Assembly: GCF_000800015.1 (NCBI RefSeq)
Contig: NZ_JUGR01000001.1
Span: forward strand, 1,488,001 to 1,552,000
From: Terriglobus sp. TAA 43
GTDB taxonomy: Bacteria; Acidobacteriota; Terriglobia; Terriglobales; Acidobacteriaceae
Direction of reading: 5' to 3'
DNA length: 64,000 nucleotides
The translations under genes and the position numbers were made by a program. The notes below the pieces were generated by a model. That model had not been told where the DNA came from. It made no database searches and saw only the letters and a list, made by a program, of their open reading frames with translations. Positions 19,620 to 29,116 of this stretch are shown here, piece after piece (the stretch's first letter is position 1; the number at the start of each line of letters is the position of its first letter).

Positions 19620-20534
19620 TCATGAGGACTTCGAAGCTGGATTGAGAAGTTGCTGTGCCATTTTCCAGAAAGCCTGCATTACGGGTGAGAACCACTTGTC
19701 GCGGTGCCGTACTAATTGCGTGTAGACATAGACCGGTTTTTGCGGCCATGCGAGTGCCACTAACGAACCGCGCTGCAGTTCTGCTGCGACGACTAATTCT
19801 GGAAGTACAGCCACGCCCATGCGCGCGATGGCGCATTGCTTCAGAGCCTCAACACTGGCGAATTCAAGCACGCGGTTTACACGGCTACCTTCCTGGGCCA
19901 TGGTGCGCTCGAAGACGGCGCGGTAGCTGCAGGAATGATCTGTGAGCAAAATCTGGTGCTCTGCTACATCACTGGCAGAGAGCTTTTTCTGTTTTGCCAA
20001 AGGATGCTCTGCGGCCACCAGCGCGAGCACGCGCTCCCTGCGAAGACTTTGCGCGAGCAGCGACGGCACACGAATGGGAGTGTCGATGGAGATGGCGAGA
20101 TCGACACCAGGTTCCTGCACGGCCGCGGAACAGGAGGCGTCTGCACGAAGCGTCAGACGCACGTCGGGATAGGTGGCCTGGAAGACACGCAGAAGTTCGG
20201 GCATGCGATACGTCAGCAGACTTTCTGCTGCGCTTACTACCAGCGGGCCGATGATCCGGTCGTCCTTCTGGACGGAGAGGCGTGCCTGCTCTGCTGTGCA
20301 GATGAGCTTTTCCGCGTGAGTGAGGAACTGGCGACCTGCGTCGGTTAACTCCACCTGACGGCCGAGACGATTGAACAACGGCAAACCAAGGTCTGATTCA
20401 AGCGCCTGTACCTGCGCCGTTACACTGGATTGCGCATAGTGAAGTTGAGACGCCGCACGGGTGAAGCTGCGTGTGTGCGCCACTTCTACAAAGGTGCGAA
20501 CCTGCCGAAGATCGAGAAGTTGTTCCATCGCCAT
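19620..20534 (-). CDS. LysR-family transcriptional regulator
   Basis: A 304-residue LysR-type regulator. N-terminal winged HTH: LDLRQVRTFVEVAHTRSFTRAASQLHYAQSSVTAQVQALESDLG, with the typical FNRLGRQVELTDAG wing. The effector domain follows (from about residue 93). The start is ambiguous between ATG 20534 and ATG 20528, a difference of two residues. It diverges from the EamA transporter gene with only 64 bp between starts, the usual arrangement for a LysR protein controlling its neighbour. It is convergent with the DJ-1/PfpI gene. Confidence 0.92.
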   Translation of the reverse strand: MAMEQLLDLRQVRTFVEVAHTRSFTRAASQLHYAQSSVTAQVQALESDLGLPLFNRLGRQVELTDAGRQFLTHAEKLICTAEQARLSVQKDDRIIGPLVVSAAESLLTYRMPELLRVFQATYPDVRLTLRADASCSAAVQEPGVDLAISIDTPIRVPSLLAQSLRRERVLALVAAEHPLAKQKKLSASDVAEHQILLTDHSCSYRAVFERTMAQEGSRVNRVLEFASVEALKQCAIARMGVAVLPELVVAAELQRGSLVALAWPQKPVYVYTQLVRHRDKWFSPVMQAFWKMAQQLLNPASKSS

Positions 20535-20598
20535 TTCCGATGGATGCGATCATATCAATTCATTGGACACGATGACAGGAGGAAGCGAAGCTTTTCTT

Positions 20599-21492
20599 AT
20601 GAAGACGCGCTATGTGGCCCAACTGTTGCTGCTTTCCGCCGTGTGGGGAATTTCGTTTCTGATGATTCGCATTGCGGATGTTGCCTTTCCGCCGGTGTGG
20701 GTGGGTTTGTTGCGCAGCATGACGGGCGCTGCATTCTTATGGATTGTGTTGTTGATGGGACGGAAGAAGCTGCCGCCACGTCGTTTGTTTCTCTGGTTGT
20801 TCCTGGTGGCGTTGACGAATAATGCGCTTCCCTTCTTCTGTTTTGCATGGGGAGAACGCATTGTTCCGAGCAGTGTGGCCGCGGTGATTAACGGCACAAC
20901 GCCGATCTGGACGCTGCTGCTGTCGCTGGCTGTTACGAAGACACGCGCGCAGATGCACACGATTTTCGGTGTACTGCTTGGATTTGCAGGCGTGGCGATT
21001 GTGGTGACGTCGCAACAATCAGACAACGCCGGAGGAGCGGGACAACAACAGCTATTGGGTGCCGCAGTGATTGCGTTGGGTGCGCTCGGATATGCGATTG
21101 CGACGGTGATTGCGAAGGCGAAGCTGCAGGGGTTGGATCCGATTGGTCTGGCGACGACGCAGCTTTCATTGTCTGCCCTGATGCTTTCGCCGGTGGCGCT
21201 GATTGGGCCGCATCCAACACAGATTCCACTTTCTTCTGTGCTGGCGGTTCTGGTGCTGGGTTTGGCAGGAAGCGGGATTGCGTACCTTCTGTACTACAAC
21301 TTGCTGGCGCATGTTTCCGCAACGCAGGTGGTTGCTGTGACTTACCTGCTGCCGCTGTGGGGCATGGTGTGGGGATCGGTGGCGCATGAATCGATTGCTC
21401 CGATTGCGTATGCGGGTGCGGCGATTGTTGTGCTGGGGCTGGTGTTGTTGAATCGACGGCCCGCACCGAAGCCCACGTTGCAGGAAGCTTGA
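20599..21492 (+). CDS. EamA/DMT-family exporter
   Basis: About 297 residues with ten membrane helices arranged as two EamA repeats. The first begins LLLLSAVWGISFLMIRIA, the second QLLGAAVIALGALGYAIATVIA. The end of each repeat shows the usual FFCFAWGERIVPSSVAAVIN and YLLYYNLLAHVSATQVVAVTYLLP patterns. The start at 20599 (MKTRYVAQ) is chosen by family; an ATG at 20572 is also in frame and AGGAGG lies between them. Expected to export metabolites or amino acids. Probably controlled by the divergent LysR gene. Confidence 0.88.
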   Translation: MKTRYVAQLLLLSAVWGISFLMIRIADVAFPPVWVGLLRSMTGAAFLWIVLLMGRKKLPPRRLFLWLFLVALTNNALPFFCFAWGERIVPSSVAAVINGTTPIWTLLLSLAVTKTRAQMHTIFGVLLGFAGVAIVVTSQQSDNAGGAGQQQLLGAAVIALGALGYAIATVIAKAKLQGLDPIGLATTQLSLSALMLSPVALIGPHPTQIPLSSVLAVLVLGLAGSGIAYLLYYNLLAHVSATQVVAVTYLLPLWGMVWGSVAHESIAPIAYAGAAIVVLGLVLLNRRPAPKPTLQEA

Positions 21493-21503
21493 GGGAGATC
21501 ATC

Positions 21504-22724
21504 ATGGCGTCCACTGCTTCTGTTCTTCCCAATACGTCGGTTGCAGCTTCGTTAGGTCGCAGTTATCGGATTCAATCGCTGGATGTGTTGCGCGGCTTGT
21601 TGATGGTGTTGATGGCGATTGACCACACCCGCGACTTCTTTTCGAGTGCGCCGATTGATCCTGCAGATCCGGTTCATTCGTGGCCTGCGTTGTTTGCTAC
21701 GCGATGGATCACGCATCTGTGCGCGCCGGGATTCATTCTGCTGGCGGGAGCGAGTGTGTATCTTCAGCGGCAGCGCAAGAGCGCAGCGACGGTGAGCAGA
21801 AGCCTGTTGCTGCGTGGGCTGTGGCTGATCTTTCTGGAGATCACGCTGGTGACACTGGGGTGGTCGTTCAACTTCGGCCTACCGATTCTGCAGGTGATAT
21901 GGGTGATTGGCGCGAGCATGATTGTGCTTGCGGGATTGCTGTGGCTGCCGTTACCTGCGGTTGGATTGTTCGGCGCGGTCGTTATCTTTGGGCATGACCT
22001 ACTGGATGGCATTCATGCAGACACTCTTGGTCGATGGAAAGATGTTTGGGAGCTTTTGCATGAGCGCGGCTTCCTGACGTATCACCATCATCCATTTGCT
22101 CTGTACGGATATCCCTTGCTGCCGTGGGTGGGCGTGATGGCGCTTGGTTATTGCCTGGGGCCGGTGTTGTTGCGTTCTGCTGCGCAACGACAGCGTTGGT
22201 GTGTGGCGATGGGTGCGGCAAGCCTGATGTTGTTTGCCGTGCTGCGACTGTTGCATGGGTATGGCGATCCGGGTGATGGATTTCAGCATCTGGGATCGGC
22301 GAGCCACACGGTGATGTCGTTCCTGTCCGTGCAGAAGTATCCGCCGTCGCTGCATTATTTGCTGGCTACGCTGGGCGTGGTGTTGCTGCTGTTCGCGTTG
22401 ATTGATCGCGTTGTGGAAGAGGCAAAATTAAGTAAGCTGCGGGGATTTCTTGAAGTGTTCGGCAAGGTGCCGTTCTTCTTTTACATCCTTCATATCTTCC
22501 TGATTCACGCTGCAGCGCTGGTTGTTGCCTATACAACAAAAGCGAACTGGCGTTTCTGGATTACTCCGGATGTGGTGTTTACGAGTCATCTGGATGATTG
22601 GGGATTTGGCTTGCCGGTGGTGTACCTGATCTGGATTGCTGTGGTGCTGGTGCTGTATCCCGCTTGCTTGTGGTTCAGCCGGGTTAAGGATCGCAATCGC
22701 AGTTGGTGGCTAGCTTATCTGTAA
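21504..22724 (+). CDS. DUF1624/heparan-alpha-glucosaminide N-acetyltransferase-like membrane protein
   Basis: About 406 residues with around ten membrane helices. It begins with the family signature SYRIQSLDVLRGLLMVLMAIDHTRDFF, where the His of IDHTRDFF corresponds to the acetyl-accepting histidine region of the transmembrane acyltransferase family. LCAPGFILLAGAS follows. Bacterial members are presumed to acylate sugars across the membrane. GGGAG lies 7 nt before ATG 21504, only 11 nt after the EamA stop, so the two genes are very likely cotranscribed. Confidence 0.85.
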   Translation: MASTASVLPNTSVAASLGRSYRIQSLDVLRGLLMVLMAIDHTRDFFSSAPIDPADPVHSWPALFATRWITHLCAPGFILLAGASVYLQRQRKSAATVSRSLLLRGLWLIFLEITLVTLGWSFNFGLPILQVIWVIGASMIVLAGLLWLPLPAVGLFGAVVIFGHDLLDGIHADTLGRWKDVWELLHERGFLTYHHHPFALYGYPLLPWVGVMALGYCLGPVLLRSAAQRQRWCVAMGAASLMLFAVLRLLHGYGDPGDGFQHLGSASHTVMSFLSVQKYPPSLHYLLATLGVVLLLFALIDRVVEEAKLSKLRGFLEVFGKVPFFFYILHIFLIHAAALVVAYTTKANWRFWITPDVVFTSHLDDWGFGLPVVYLIWIAVVLVLYPACLWFSRVKDRNRSWWLAYL

Positions 22725-22784
22725 TGCGCACGATTGTTCGAACTGAAGTTAAACAAAAGCGGATGGCTGCCGATAAGCACGTTG

Positions 22785-24056
22785 ATGCTACTTCATTCAC
22801 ATTGGGTTCGAGAGCAGCAACAGCCGCCGTTACCGACTGGAGGGTTTTGCCGGTTTGTTGCGCGTCAGCCGATTGTGGATCGCATGCGTCGCACGTTTGG
22901 CTATGAGTTGCTGTTTCGTTCTGGATGGGAGAACAGTTTCTGCGCGGATGGTGAGGCTGCGTCGCGACAGATTCTGGATAACGCGGTGAGCTTTGGGCTG
23001 GACTCGATTGTGGGCGAGTCCATTCCGTTTGTGAACTGTACGCGCGCGCTGCTGTTAAACCGCATGCCTGCTGTGTTGCCGGCGGGTACCGTGTTGGAAG
23101 TGCTGGAAGACTCCGACGTGGACGCCGATTTGATTCAGGCATGTCGTGAACTGAGCATGATGGGCTACGGCATTGCGCTGGATGATTTCGACTTCTCCGA
23201 AAAGTGGGAACACCTGATTCCCTTTGTGAACTACATCAAGCTGGACTTTCGCACGAGTTGTGCGAAAGAACGTATCCGGCTGATGTATCGGCTGAAGTAC
23301 CACAACATCCGTTTTGTGGCCGAGAAGGTGGAAACGGAAGCGGAAGTGAAGCAGGCGATGGATGAAGGATTCCACCTGTTTCAGGGTTACTTTTTTATGC
23401 GTCCCGTGGTGATGGCGAGGCCTTCGCTGACAGCAGTGGTGAACAAGCTGCGATTCCTGGCGGAACTGAGCCATGCAGAGATGGATCGACCGAAGATTGT
23501 GCGACTGCTGAAGGAAGAGCCATCGATCTCGTATCGGGTGTTGCGTGTGGCGAACTCTGCGGCGCTGGGTTTGCGGCAGCCGGTGAAGAGCCTGGAAGGC
23601 GCACTGGCCATGATTGGCGAGGAGCAGTTTCGGCGGTTGGCGACGTTGGCGCTGGCTACGGAGTTTTCTGGCGGCAATTCGCTGGAGCCGATTCGCTTCA
23701 TTCTGCAACGAGCGCGGCTGTGCGAACTGCTGGGCGTGGCGATGGGGATGGAAGCGGGCGAGATGTACCTGTTTGGCATGATGAGCGTGGTGCGGAAGAC
23801 GCTGCAGGTGACAGGCGAAGAGGTGAACCAGACACTGCGGATGACACCCGAGATGTCTGCAGCGTTGGATGGCGCGGACAACGTGTACCGCCAGTTGCTG
23901 GAGGTGGCGGAGGCTTGCGAAAAAGGACTCTGGGAGCAGCTGGAACGGGCTGCATCGACCCTGCGTATGGCAGAAGCGAAGGCCGCCGGATTTCTGCTGG
24001 AAGCCCAGGTGTGGGCCGCAAGCATTCTGCAACAGGCGCAGGACGCATTTGTTTGA
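22785..24056 (+). CDS. EAL-HDOD signalling protein (YuxH/CdgJ type)
   Basis: About 423 residues. The N-terminal half is an EAL domain: FVARQPIVDR, YELLFRSGW in place of canonical EAL(V)R, EVLEDSDVD, LDDFDFSEKW, YIKLDF, AEKVET and FQGYFFMRP. The C-terminal half is an HDOD domain (RPKIVRLLKEEPSISYRVLRVANSAALGLRQPVKSLEGALAMIGEEQFRRL split across the region). This architecture is known from proteins that link c-di-GMP to motility or virulence; several are not active phosphodiesterases. The start is uncertain: ATG 22785 is used, with no clear Shine-Dalgarno. It is the third c-di-GMP-related gene in the window. Confidence 0.88.
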   Translation: MLLHSHWVREQQQPPLPTGGFCRFVARQPIVDRMRRTFGYELLFRSGWENSFCADGEAASRQILDNAVSFGLDSIVGESIPFVNCTRALLLNRMPAVLPAGTVLEVLEDSDVDADLIQACRELSMMGYGIALDDFDFSEKWEHLIPFVNYIKLDFRTSCAKERIRLMYRLKYHNIRFVAEKVETEAEVKQAMDEGFHLFQGYFFMRPVVMARPSLTAVVNKLRFLAELSHAEMDRPKIVRLLKEEPSISYRVLRVANSAALGLRQPVKSLEGALAMIGEEQFRRLATLALATEFSGGNSLEPIRFILQRARLCELLGVAMGMEAGEMYLFGMMSVVRKTLQVTGEEVNQTLRMTPEMSAALDGADNVYRQLLEVAEACEKGLWEQLERAASTLRMAEAKAAGFLLEAQVWAASILQQAQDAFV

Positions 24057-24078
24057 TATCGAATCTTTTTTCTGATGC

Positions 24079-25125
24079 ATGCATCCTATGGGTGTTATGC
24101 AAATCGGAATCGATAGTTTCGCGGCACTGGTAGAAGACCCCATCACCCATGTGAAGCCCACCGCAGCTGTGCGTATGGCGCGGCTGCTGGAGGAGATTGA
24201 ACTAGCTGACAAGGCTGGTTTGGATTTCTTTGGTTTGGGCGAACATCATCGCGAGGAATATCTGGACGCGGCGCCCGCAGTCATTCTGGCGGCGGCCGCT
24301 ACGCAGACGAAGAACATTCGTCTTGGCAGCGCTGTCACGGTACTGAGCGCGGCTGATCCGGTGCGTGTGCACCAGGAGTTTGCCACGCTGGATCTGATCA
24401 GCGGTGGACGCGCGGAGATTGTGGTTGGACGTGGGTCGTTCATTGAGTCGTTCCCGCTGTTTGGTTTGAAGCTGGAAGACTATGACGACCTGTTCATTGA
24501 GAAGCTTGATCTGTTGCTGAAGCTGCGTGATGAGACCTACGTGAACTGGAGCGGTAAGCATCGTCCGGCGCTAACGGGACAGGGTGTGTTTCCTCGTCCG
24601 CTGCAGAAGAAGCTGCCGGTGTGGTTGGGAGTGGGTGGGACGCCCGCTTCGTTTGCTCGCGCTGGTGCGCTTGGGTTGCCGCTGATGGTGGCAATCATTG
24701 GCGGTGAGCCGCATCGTTTTCGTCCGTTGATTGATCTGTATCGTGAGGCGGGTAAGCGCGCCGGTTATGGCGACGATGTACTCAAAGTTGGCGTGCATGT
24801 ACTGGGGCTTGTGGGCGATACGGATCAGGCTGCGGCAGATGCGTTCTTCCCTGGCTATGCTGCTGCGTTTACGAAGATTGGTAAGGAGCGCGGATGGCCA
24901 GCGGTGACACGTGGGCAGTTTGAGGCGCTGCGCAGACCGAAGGGCGCGCTGATGGTGGGTGAGCCTTCGTTTGTTGCAGATAAGGTGGCGCAGATGAGCG
25001 AGGATCTGGGTGGGTTGGAGCGTGTGACCTTCCAGATGAGTGTGGCTGCTCTGCGGCATGAGCCGATGATGCGTGGCATTGAGTTGCTGGGAGAGAAAGT
25101 GGCTCCTTTGTTGCGCTCGAAGTAA
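24079..25125 (+). CDS. LLM-class flavin-dependent oxidoreductase
   Basis: A 348-residue luciferase-like monooxygenase family protein. It has the TIM-barrel landmarks ADKAGLDFFGLGEHHREEYL, IRLGSAVTVLSAADPVRVHQEFATLDLISGGR split around the beta4 region, and VGRGSF. The prefix MHPMGVMQIGIDSF allows ATG 24079, 24088 or 24097 as start; none has a strong Shine-Dalgarno. Members use FMNH2 or F420 with oxygen on varied substrates, which cannot be told here. It follows the EAL-HDOD gene by 22 bp and ends 3 bp before a convergent radical SAM gene. Confidence 0.9.
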   Translation: MHPMGVMQIGIDSFAALVEDPITHVKPTAAVRMARLLEEIELADKAGLDFFGLGEHHREEYLDAAPAVILAAAATQTKNIRLGSAVTVLSAADPVRVHQEFATLDLISGGRAEIVVGRGSFIESFPLFGLKLEDYDDLFIEKLDLLLKLRDETYVNWSGKHRPALTGQGVFPRPLQKKLPVWLGVGGTPASFARAGALGLPLMVAIIGGEPHRFRPLIDLYREAGKRAGYGDDVLKVGVHVLGLVGDTDQAAADAFFPGYAAAFTKIGKERGWPAVTRGQFEALRRPKGALMVGEPSFVADKVAQMSEDLGGLERVTFQMSVAALRHEPMMRGIELLGEKVAPLLRSK

Positions 25126-25128
25126 CTC

Positions 25129-26256
25129 CTAAGCGAAGAGACGCCCTTGCGCTTCTGCGAATGTTGCAGAGCGTGAGGGCTTTTTTGTTTCTGCCATTTC
25201 TTTGCTGACCAGGGTGTCCATTTGGCGTTGGCCTACTTTGTGGCGGATGCAGCTTGCTTTGACGAGTGCGCGAAGGCGTTCGCGGTACGGGCGCGATGCG
25301 AAGTCCATGTCACGGAAACGTTCCATGTAAAGCACCTGCAGATGCGGGAAGTGTTCGCGGATGAACTCGAAGTATGTGGGCCGTGAGCAGGGTTTGAGGA
25401 AGAGTGGATTGGCGCCGAGGAAGCTGGCGTCGACACTCTTTGCGAGTGCGGCCATCCGGTCGATGGCTTCTGCTGTGTCTGTAATGCCAGGTAGCAGAGG
25501 GCAGTTGAGGATGCCGGCGCGAATGCCTGCTTCGCGGAGTTTGCGCACGGTTTCGAAACGCAGATCGGGGCGTGGGGCGCGGGGTTCGAGCTTGCGTGCG
25601 AGTTCCGCGTCGGGCGTGGTGATGGTGATGTGGACGACGAGTGTGCTGCGTTCGTTGATCTGCTGGAGCAGATCGATGTCTCGTTCAATCAGCGTCGCCT
25701 TAGTGACCATGCCGATCTTCAGGCCTTCATGACGTGCGAGGACTTCGAGCAGGCTGCGCGTGATCTTCATGCGGCGTTCGATGGGCTGCCACGGGTCGGT
25801 GGCGGTGCCGAGGGCGATTTCTTCGTGCAGCTTGTGTTGCTTTGCCATGCGGCGCAGGTCTTGTTCGAGGAGCCATGCTGCGTTTTGCTTGGCGAAGATG
25901 CGGCGCTCGAAGGCTTCGGGGTCGCGGAGGTTCATCTCCTCGGTTGGTTTTGTGAAGGCTTCTGCGTCGGCGAGAGTGCCTCGGATTGGTTCGGTGGCGG
26001 TGGGGGCTAGGAACTCGTGGGTGTAGCGGGCGTAACAGTAGCGGCAGCCGAACTCGCAGCCTCGGTAAGGATTGATGGACCACGCCATCCAGTGCAAGCG
26101 TTTGGAGACGGACTTGTTCAGGATGGAGCGGACGGCGAGCGAACGGAAGTCGACGTCGTGACCTACGTCGAGGTGTTCGCTTTCCTGGGCCATGCGGCTG
26201 AGGCCGTTGACGCGGGGCTGGGGGAGGATGGGAAAGAGGTCTGCTGTATTCGCCAT
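25129..26256 (-). CDS. Radical SAM protein, PA0069/SplB-like family
   Basis: A 375-residue radical SAM protein. The iron-sulfur motif CEFGCRYCYARY holds Cys67, Cys71 and Cys74 (CxxxCxxC), preceded by the typical SINPYRG. LGTATDPWQPIE and VTKATLIERDIDLL are conserved in the PA0069/Rv2578c group, which resembles spore photoproduct lyase but whose reaction is not established. The first about 60 residues (LNKSVSKRLHWMAWSINPYRG) are characteristic of the group. It is convergent with the LLM gene with 3 bp between stops, and no terminator is visible there. Confidence 0.9.
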   Translation of the reverse strand: MANTADLFPILPQPRVNGLSRMAQESEHLDVGHDVDFRSLAVRSILNKSVSKRLHWMAWSINPYRGCEFGCRYCYARYTHEFLAPTATEPIRGTLADAEAFTKPTEEMNLRDPEAFERRIFAKQNAAWLLEQDLRRMAKQHKLHEEIALGTATDPWQPIERRMKITRSLLEVLARHEGLKIGMVTKATLIERDIDLLQQINERSTLVVHITITTPDAELARKLEPRAPRPDLRFETVRKLREAGIRAGILNCPLLPGITDTAEAIDRMAALAKSVDASFLGANPLFLKPCSRPTYFEFIREHFPHLQVLYMERFRDMDFASRPYRERLRALVKASCIRHKVGQRQMDTLVSKEMAETKKPSRSATFAEAQGRLFA

Positions 26257-26355
26257 TTGTTCGCCTTTCCTGAGGTGAGATTAGGCGTTGTTTTGGGCTG
26301 GGTCAAGAGGTAGTTGTGGAAAGATGATCGCAGCAACGACCCGCTTAGGCTCGCT

Positions 26356-26745
26356 TTATGAATCCAAGGAACCAGACCTGCGGGCGAGGGTGCGGCTCAG
26401 CCATGGGATAAGACTTATTTCTAAACTTACTATGATGAACCACACCGCTACTGGAACTTGCTTATCTATCGGAGAGAAGATGGCGAAGATTAACGTATTG
26501 ATCACCAGCAGCAATGCCGTGGGGCCCCAGTAGGAACGTTTGCGCCAAGAGTCTCTGTTGTTCATGACGAACTGTCCAAGCAGGAGGACCATGCATAAGA
26601 AGAAGCCGAACCAGTGCATGAAGGGTGTCCATGGCCAGTCCAGAAATAGCGCGCACAGTGGAAATGAAATGACAACGAGGCTAATCAGGACATAGAGACC
26701 GATGTCCTTGAGGCGACTCTTCCTGTGATTCCCACTGTGCTTCAT
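26356..26745 (-). CDS. Four-helix membrane protein, unrecognised
   Basis: A 129-residue protein with a basic N-terminus (MKHSGNHRKSRLKD) and four hydrophobic segments (IGLYVLISLVVISFPLCALF, FFLCMVLLLGQFVM, ALLLVINTLIFAIF, WFIIVSLEISLIPWL). No family motif is recognised. The ATG at 26745 follows the stop of the GH92 gene (26748) by 2 nt on the same strand, so it is probably translated from the same mRNA, but nothing ties it functionally to mannan breakdown. Confidence 0.65.
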   Translation of the reverse strand: MKHSGNHRKSRLKDIGLYVLISLVVISFPLCALFLDWPWTPFMHWFGFFLCMVLLLGQFVMNNRDSWRKRSYWGPTALLLVINTLIFAIFSPIDKQVPVAVWFIIVSLEISLIPWLSRTLARRSGSLDS

Positions 26746-26747
26746 GA

Positions 26748-29006
26748 CTAACGGGGGAGAGCCATATCGGATGGCCAGCTCTTGTTCGGTTGGGGGCCCA
26801 TCTTGAAGGTGAGTTCGCCGCCGTTGATGATGTCGTTGTGCTTGATCCAGAAGTTGTTTAGCGGTTTTCCGTTGAGTGTGGCGGACTGGATGTAGATGTT
26901 CTGCGGGCTAACGCCTTCTGCGTGAATGTGGAAGGCTTTGCCGTTGGTGAGGTGGATCTTTGCGTCGGGCAGTAGGGGTGTGCCGATTTCGTATGCAGGG
27001 ATGCCGGGCGTTACGGGGTAGAAGCCGAGGGCGCTGAGGAGATACCACGCGGACATCTGGCCTGCGTCGTCGTTACCTGCGAGGCCGCTGGGGCGGTCCT
27101 GATACCAATTCTTGCGGGTTACGGCGACTTCCTGCTGTGTCTTCCACGCCTCGCCTGCGTAGTCGTAGAGATAGGTGATGGCGTGCGAGGGTTCGTTGCC
27201 GTGGTCGTAGAGTTTGCGTGCGAAGAGTTCGTCGAGCTTCTTGGTGAAGCCCGCGTTGCCGCCCTCCAACTTGATCAGGCCGGGGATGTCCTGCGGAACA
27301 AAGAAGGTGTACTGGAAGGGCAAGCCTTCGGTAATGTACTTGTAGGGCTTTGATGGATCAAAGGGCGAATCCCATGTGCCGTCGGCGTGGCGGCCGCGTG
27401 CGAAGCCGGTTTGCGGGTCGATGACGTTGCGGTAGTTTTGCGCACGCTTCATCAATGCGGCTGCGTCTTCGGTCTTGCCGAGTGACTTCGCTACTTGTGC
27501 GACGACGAAGTCGTCATAGGCGTATTCGAGTGTGCGCGAGACCTGTTCCTGCTGGTGGAAGGCGTCGAGCACCTTGTTTTCAAGCGGGACGTAGCCGAGC
27601 TTCATGTAGTCGTCGAGAGCACGGCGGCCTTTGCCGTCCTTGTATTCGTCGATGGTCTTCGGCTGTTCAAAGGCATTACGACGCATGAGCGGGTAGGCGC
27701 GATTGATGTCGAAGCCGCGGATGCCCTTGAGGTATGCGTCGGCGATGATGACGGCGGCGTGGTCGCCGACCATGGCGGAGGTGTAGCTATTCCACATGGG
27801 GAAGATGGGCAGGAAGCCGCCTTCTTCACCTTTGGAGATGAGCGAGCGGACCATGGCGGCGTCGCGGTTAGGGTCGATGATGGTGAGTAGCGGATGCAAC
27901 GCGCGAAAGGTGTCCCAGGCGGAGAAGTCTTCGTAGTAGTCGCCGGTTCCCTTCACTGTTCCACCGACTGCGAATTTGGGCCGCGTGCCGCTGACGTCGC
28001 TGAAGGTGCGAGGCACAAGGATGGCGTGATACATGGCGGTGTAAAAGACGCGGCGATCAGACTCCGGGCCATTGATTTCAATCCTGCCTAAAGCACGATC
28101 CCATGTGGTGTGTGACTTTGCTTCGACCGCCGTTGCGTCAAACGTGGGGATTTCTGCTTCGAGGTTTTTTCTGGCTTCGTCGATGGAGACGAAGGATGTG
28201 CCGATGCGTGCGCGCACCGTTTCACCCTGCTTCACGTTGAAGGTGATGGCGGTGCCGGCGGGTTGGAAATCGGCAGCGAGGTGGATCGTCGTTTGCGTTG
28301 CCTGTTCCTCATTCGGTGTGCCTGATGCAGGAGCGTTGTTGGCCTTCCACGATGGGCCGGTCTTGAAGTCGTGATCGAAACGGATGACGACGTAGCCTGC
28401 GAAGCCTGCAGATTTTCCGGTACCGCGATAGAAGCGTCGCACGGGATTGATGCCGGTGATTTCGCGGTGTGCGGCGTCAACTTTAAGAGTCGCGTCGCCG
28501 CCGGGTGCGAGGTTTTCCACCTGCAGCCATGCAGGGCCGGACTGCTGGAAGGTAAACGACAGCAGGCCGCTGCGCGAGAGCGCCGTTACGCTGGCTTTGA
28601 CGTGCAGGTCAGGTAAGGCAACGTCGTAACGATAGGGCGAAGAGTGCTCGTCGTTGTGTGGGAAGCTTGAAGCGCGCTGCGATGCGTCTGTGGGGAAGCT
28701 GCCGGTGCCTGCGAGGAATTGGAAGCTGCCGTAATCCTGCACGGCTGAGCCGGAGAGGAAGTGGGTGGCGCGGATGCCGTAGAGCTTCGGCGCGTCGTAC
28801 AGGTATGCAACGGTGCCCTTCTTCTCTGTGCGTGTGATCGCGGGCGTCCATGACGTCATGCCGTAAGGCACGCCTACTCCGGGGAAGGTGTTGCCTTCAG
28901 CGGAGGTGCCTACGAGCGGGTTAATGTCGTCGGCGAGCGTGTGTTTTTGAGCAGCGGCAGAGAGCGTGACGGCACAGAGAGCGAGTGAAAGGGCCTTGCG
29001 AAGCAT
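26748..29006 (-). CDS. GH92 family alpha-mannosidase, secreted
   Basis: A 752-residue exported glycoside hydrolase. The signal peptide is MLRKALSLALCAVTLSAAAQ. GH92 signatures: DDINPLVGTSAEGNTFPGVG at the mature N-terminus (calcium/substrate region), AWDTFRALHPLLTIIDP, GNEPSHAITYLYDYAG (probable catalytic acid Glu) and GNDDAGQMSAWYLLSALGFYPV (probable base Asp). These Ca-dependent exo-enzymes remove alpha-1,2/1,3-mannose from N-glycans or mannans. It stands alone, with no SusCD pair or other glycan genes adjacent, between murC and a small membrane protein. Confidence 0.94.
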   Translation of the reverse strand: MLRKALSLALCAVTLSAAAQKHTLADDINPLVGTSAEGNTFPGVGVPYGMTSWTPAITRTEKKGTVAYLYDAPKLYGIRATHFLSGSAVQDYGSFQFLAGTGSFPTDASQRASSFPHNDEHSSPYRYDVALPDLHVKASVTALSRSGLLSFTFQQSGPAWLQVENLAPGGDATLKVDAAHREITGINPVRRFYRGTGKSAGFAGYVVIRFDHDFKTGPSWKANNAPASGTPNEEQATQTTIHLAADFQPAGTAITFNVKQGETVRARIGTSFVSIDEARKNLEAEIPTFDATAVEAKSHTTWDRALGRIEINGPESDRRVFYTAMYHAILVPRTFSDVSGTRPKFAVGGTVKGTGDYYEDFSAWDTFRALHPLLTIIDPNRDAAMVRSLISKGEEGGFLPIFPMWNSYTSAMVGDHAAVIIADAYLKGIRGFDINRAYPLMRRNAFEQPKTIDEYKDGKGRRALDDYMKLGYVPLENKVLDAFHQQEQVSRTLEYAYDDFVVAQVAKSLGKTEDAAALMKRAQNYRNVIDPQTGFARGRHADGTWDSPFDPSKPYKYITEGLPFQYTFFVPQDIPGLIKLEGGNAGFTKKLDELFARKLYDHGNEPSHAITYLYDYAGEAWKTQQEVAVTRKNWYQDRPSGLAGNDDAGQMSAWYLLSALGFYPVTPGIPAYEIGTPLLPDAKIHLTNGKAFHIHAEGVSPQNIYIQSATLNGKPLNNFWIKHNDIINGGELTFKMGPQPNKSWPSDMALPR

Positions 29007-29116
29007 GGCAACACTTTACCTTGCATCGGCTCACGAACGTCACTCTCAACATGCGGATCGGATTCGCGTTTCGCAGGGCGAAATAACGAATCGCGTCATC
29101 ACTACCGGCCGCTCTG

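Noticed and set aside
23055-24212. Minus-strand open frame of 385 codons
   Set aside because: Antisense to the EAL-HDOD gene; His/Gln/Arg-rich translation, no Shine-Dalgarno, no motif.
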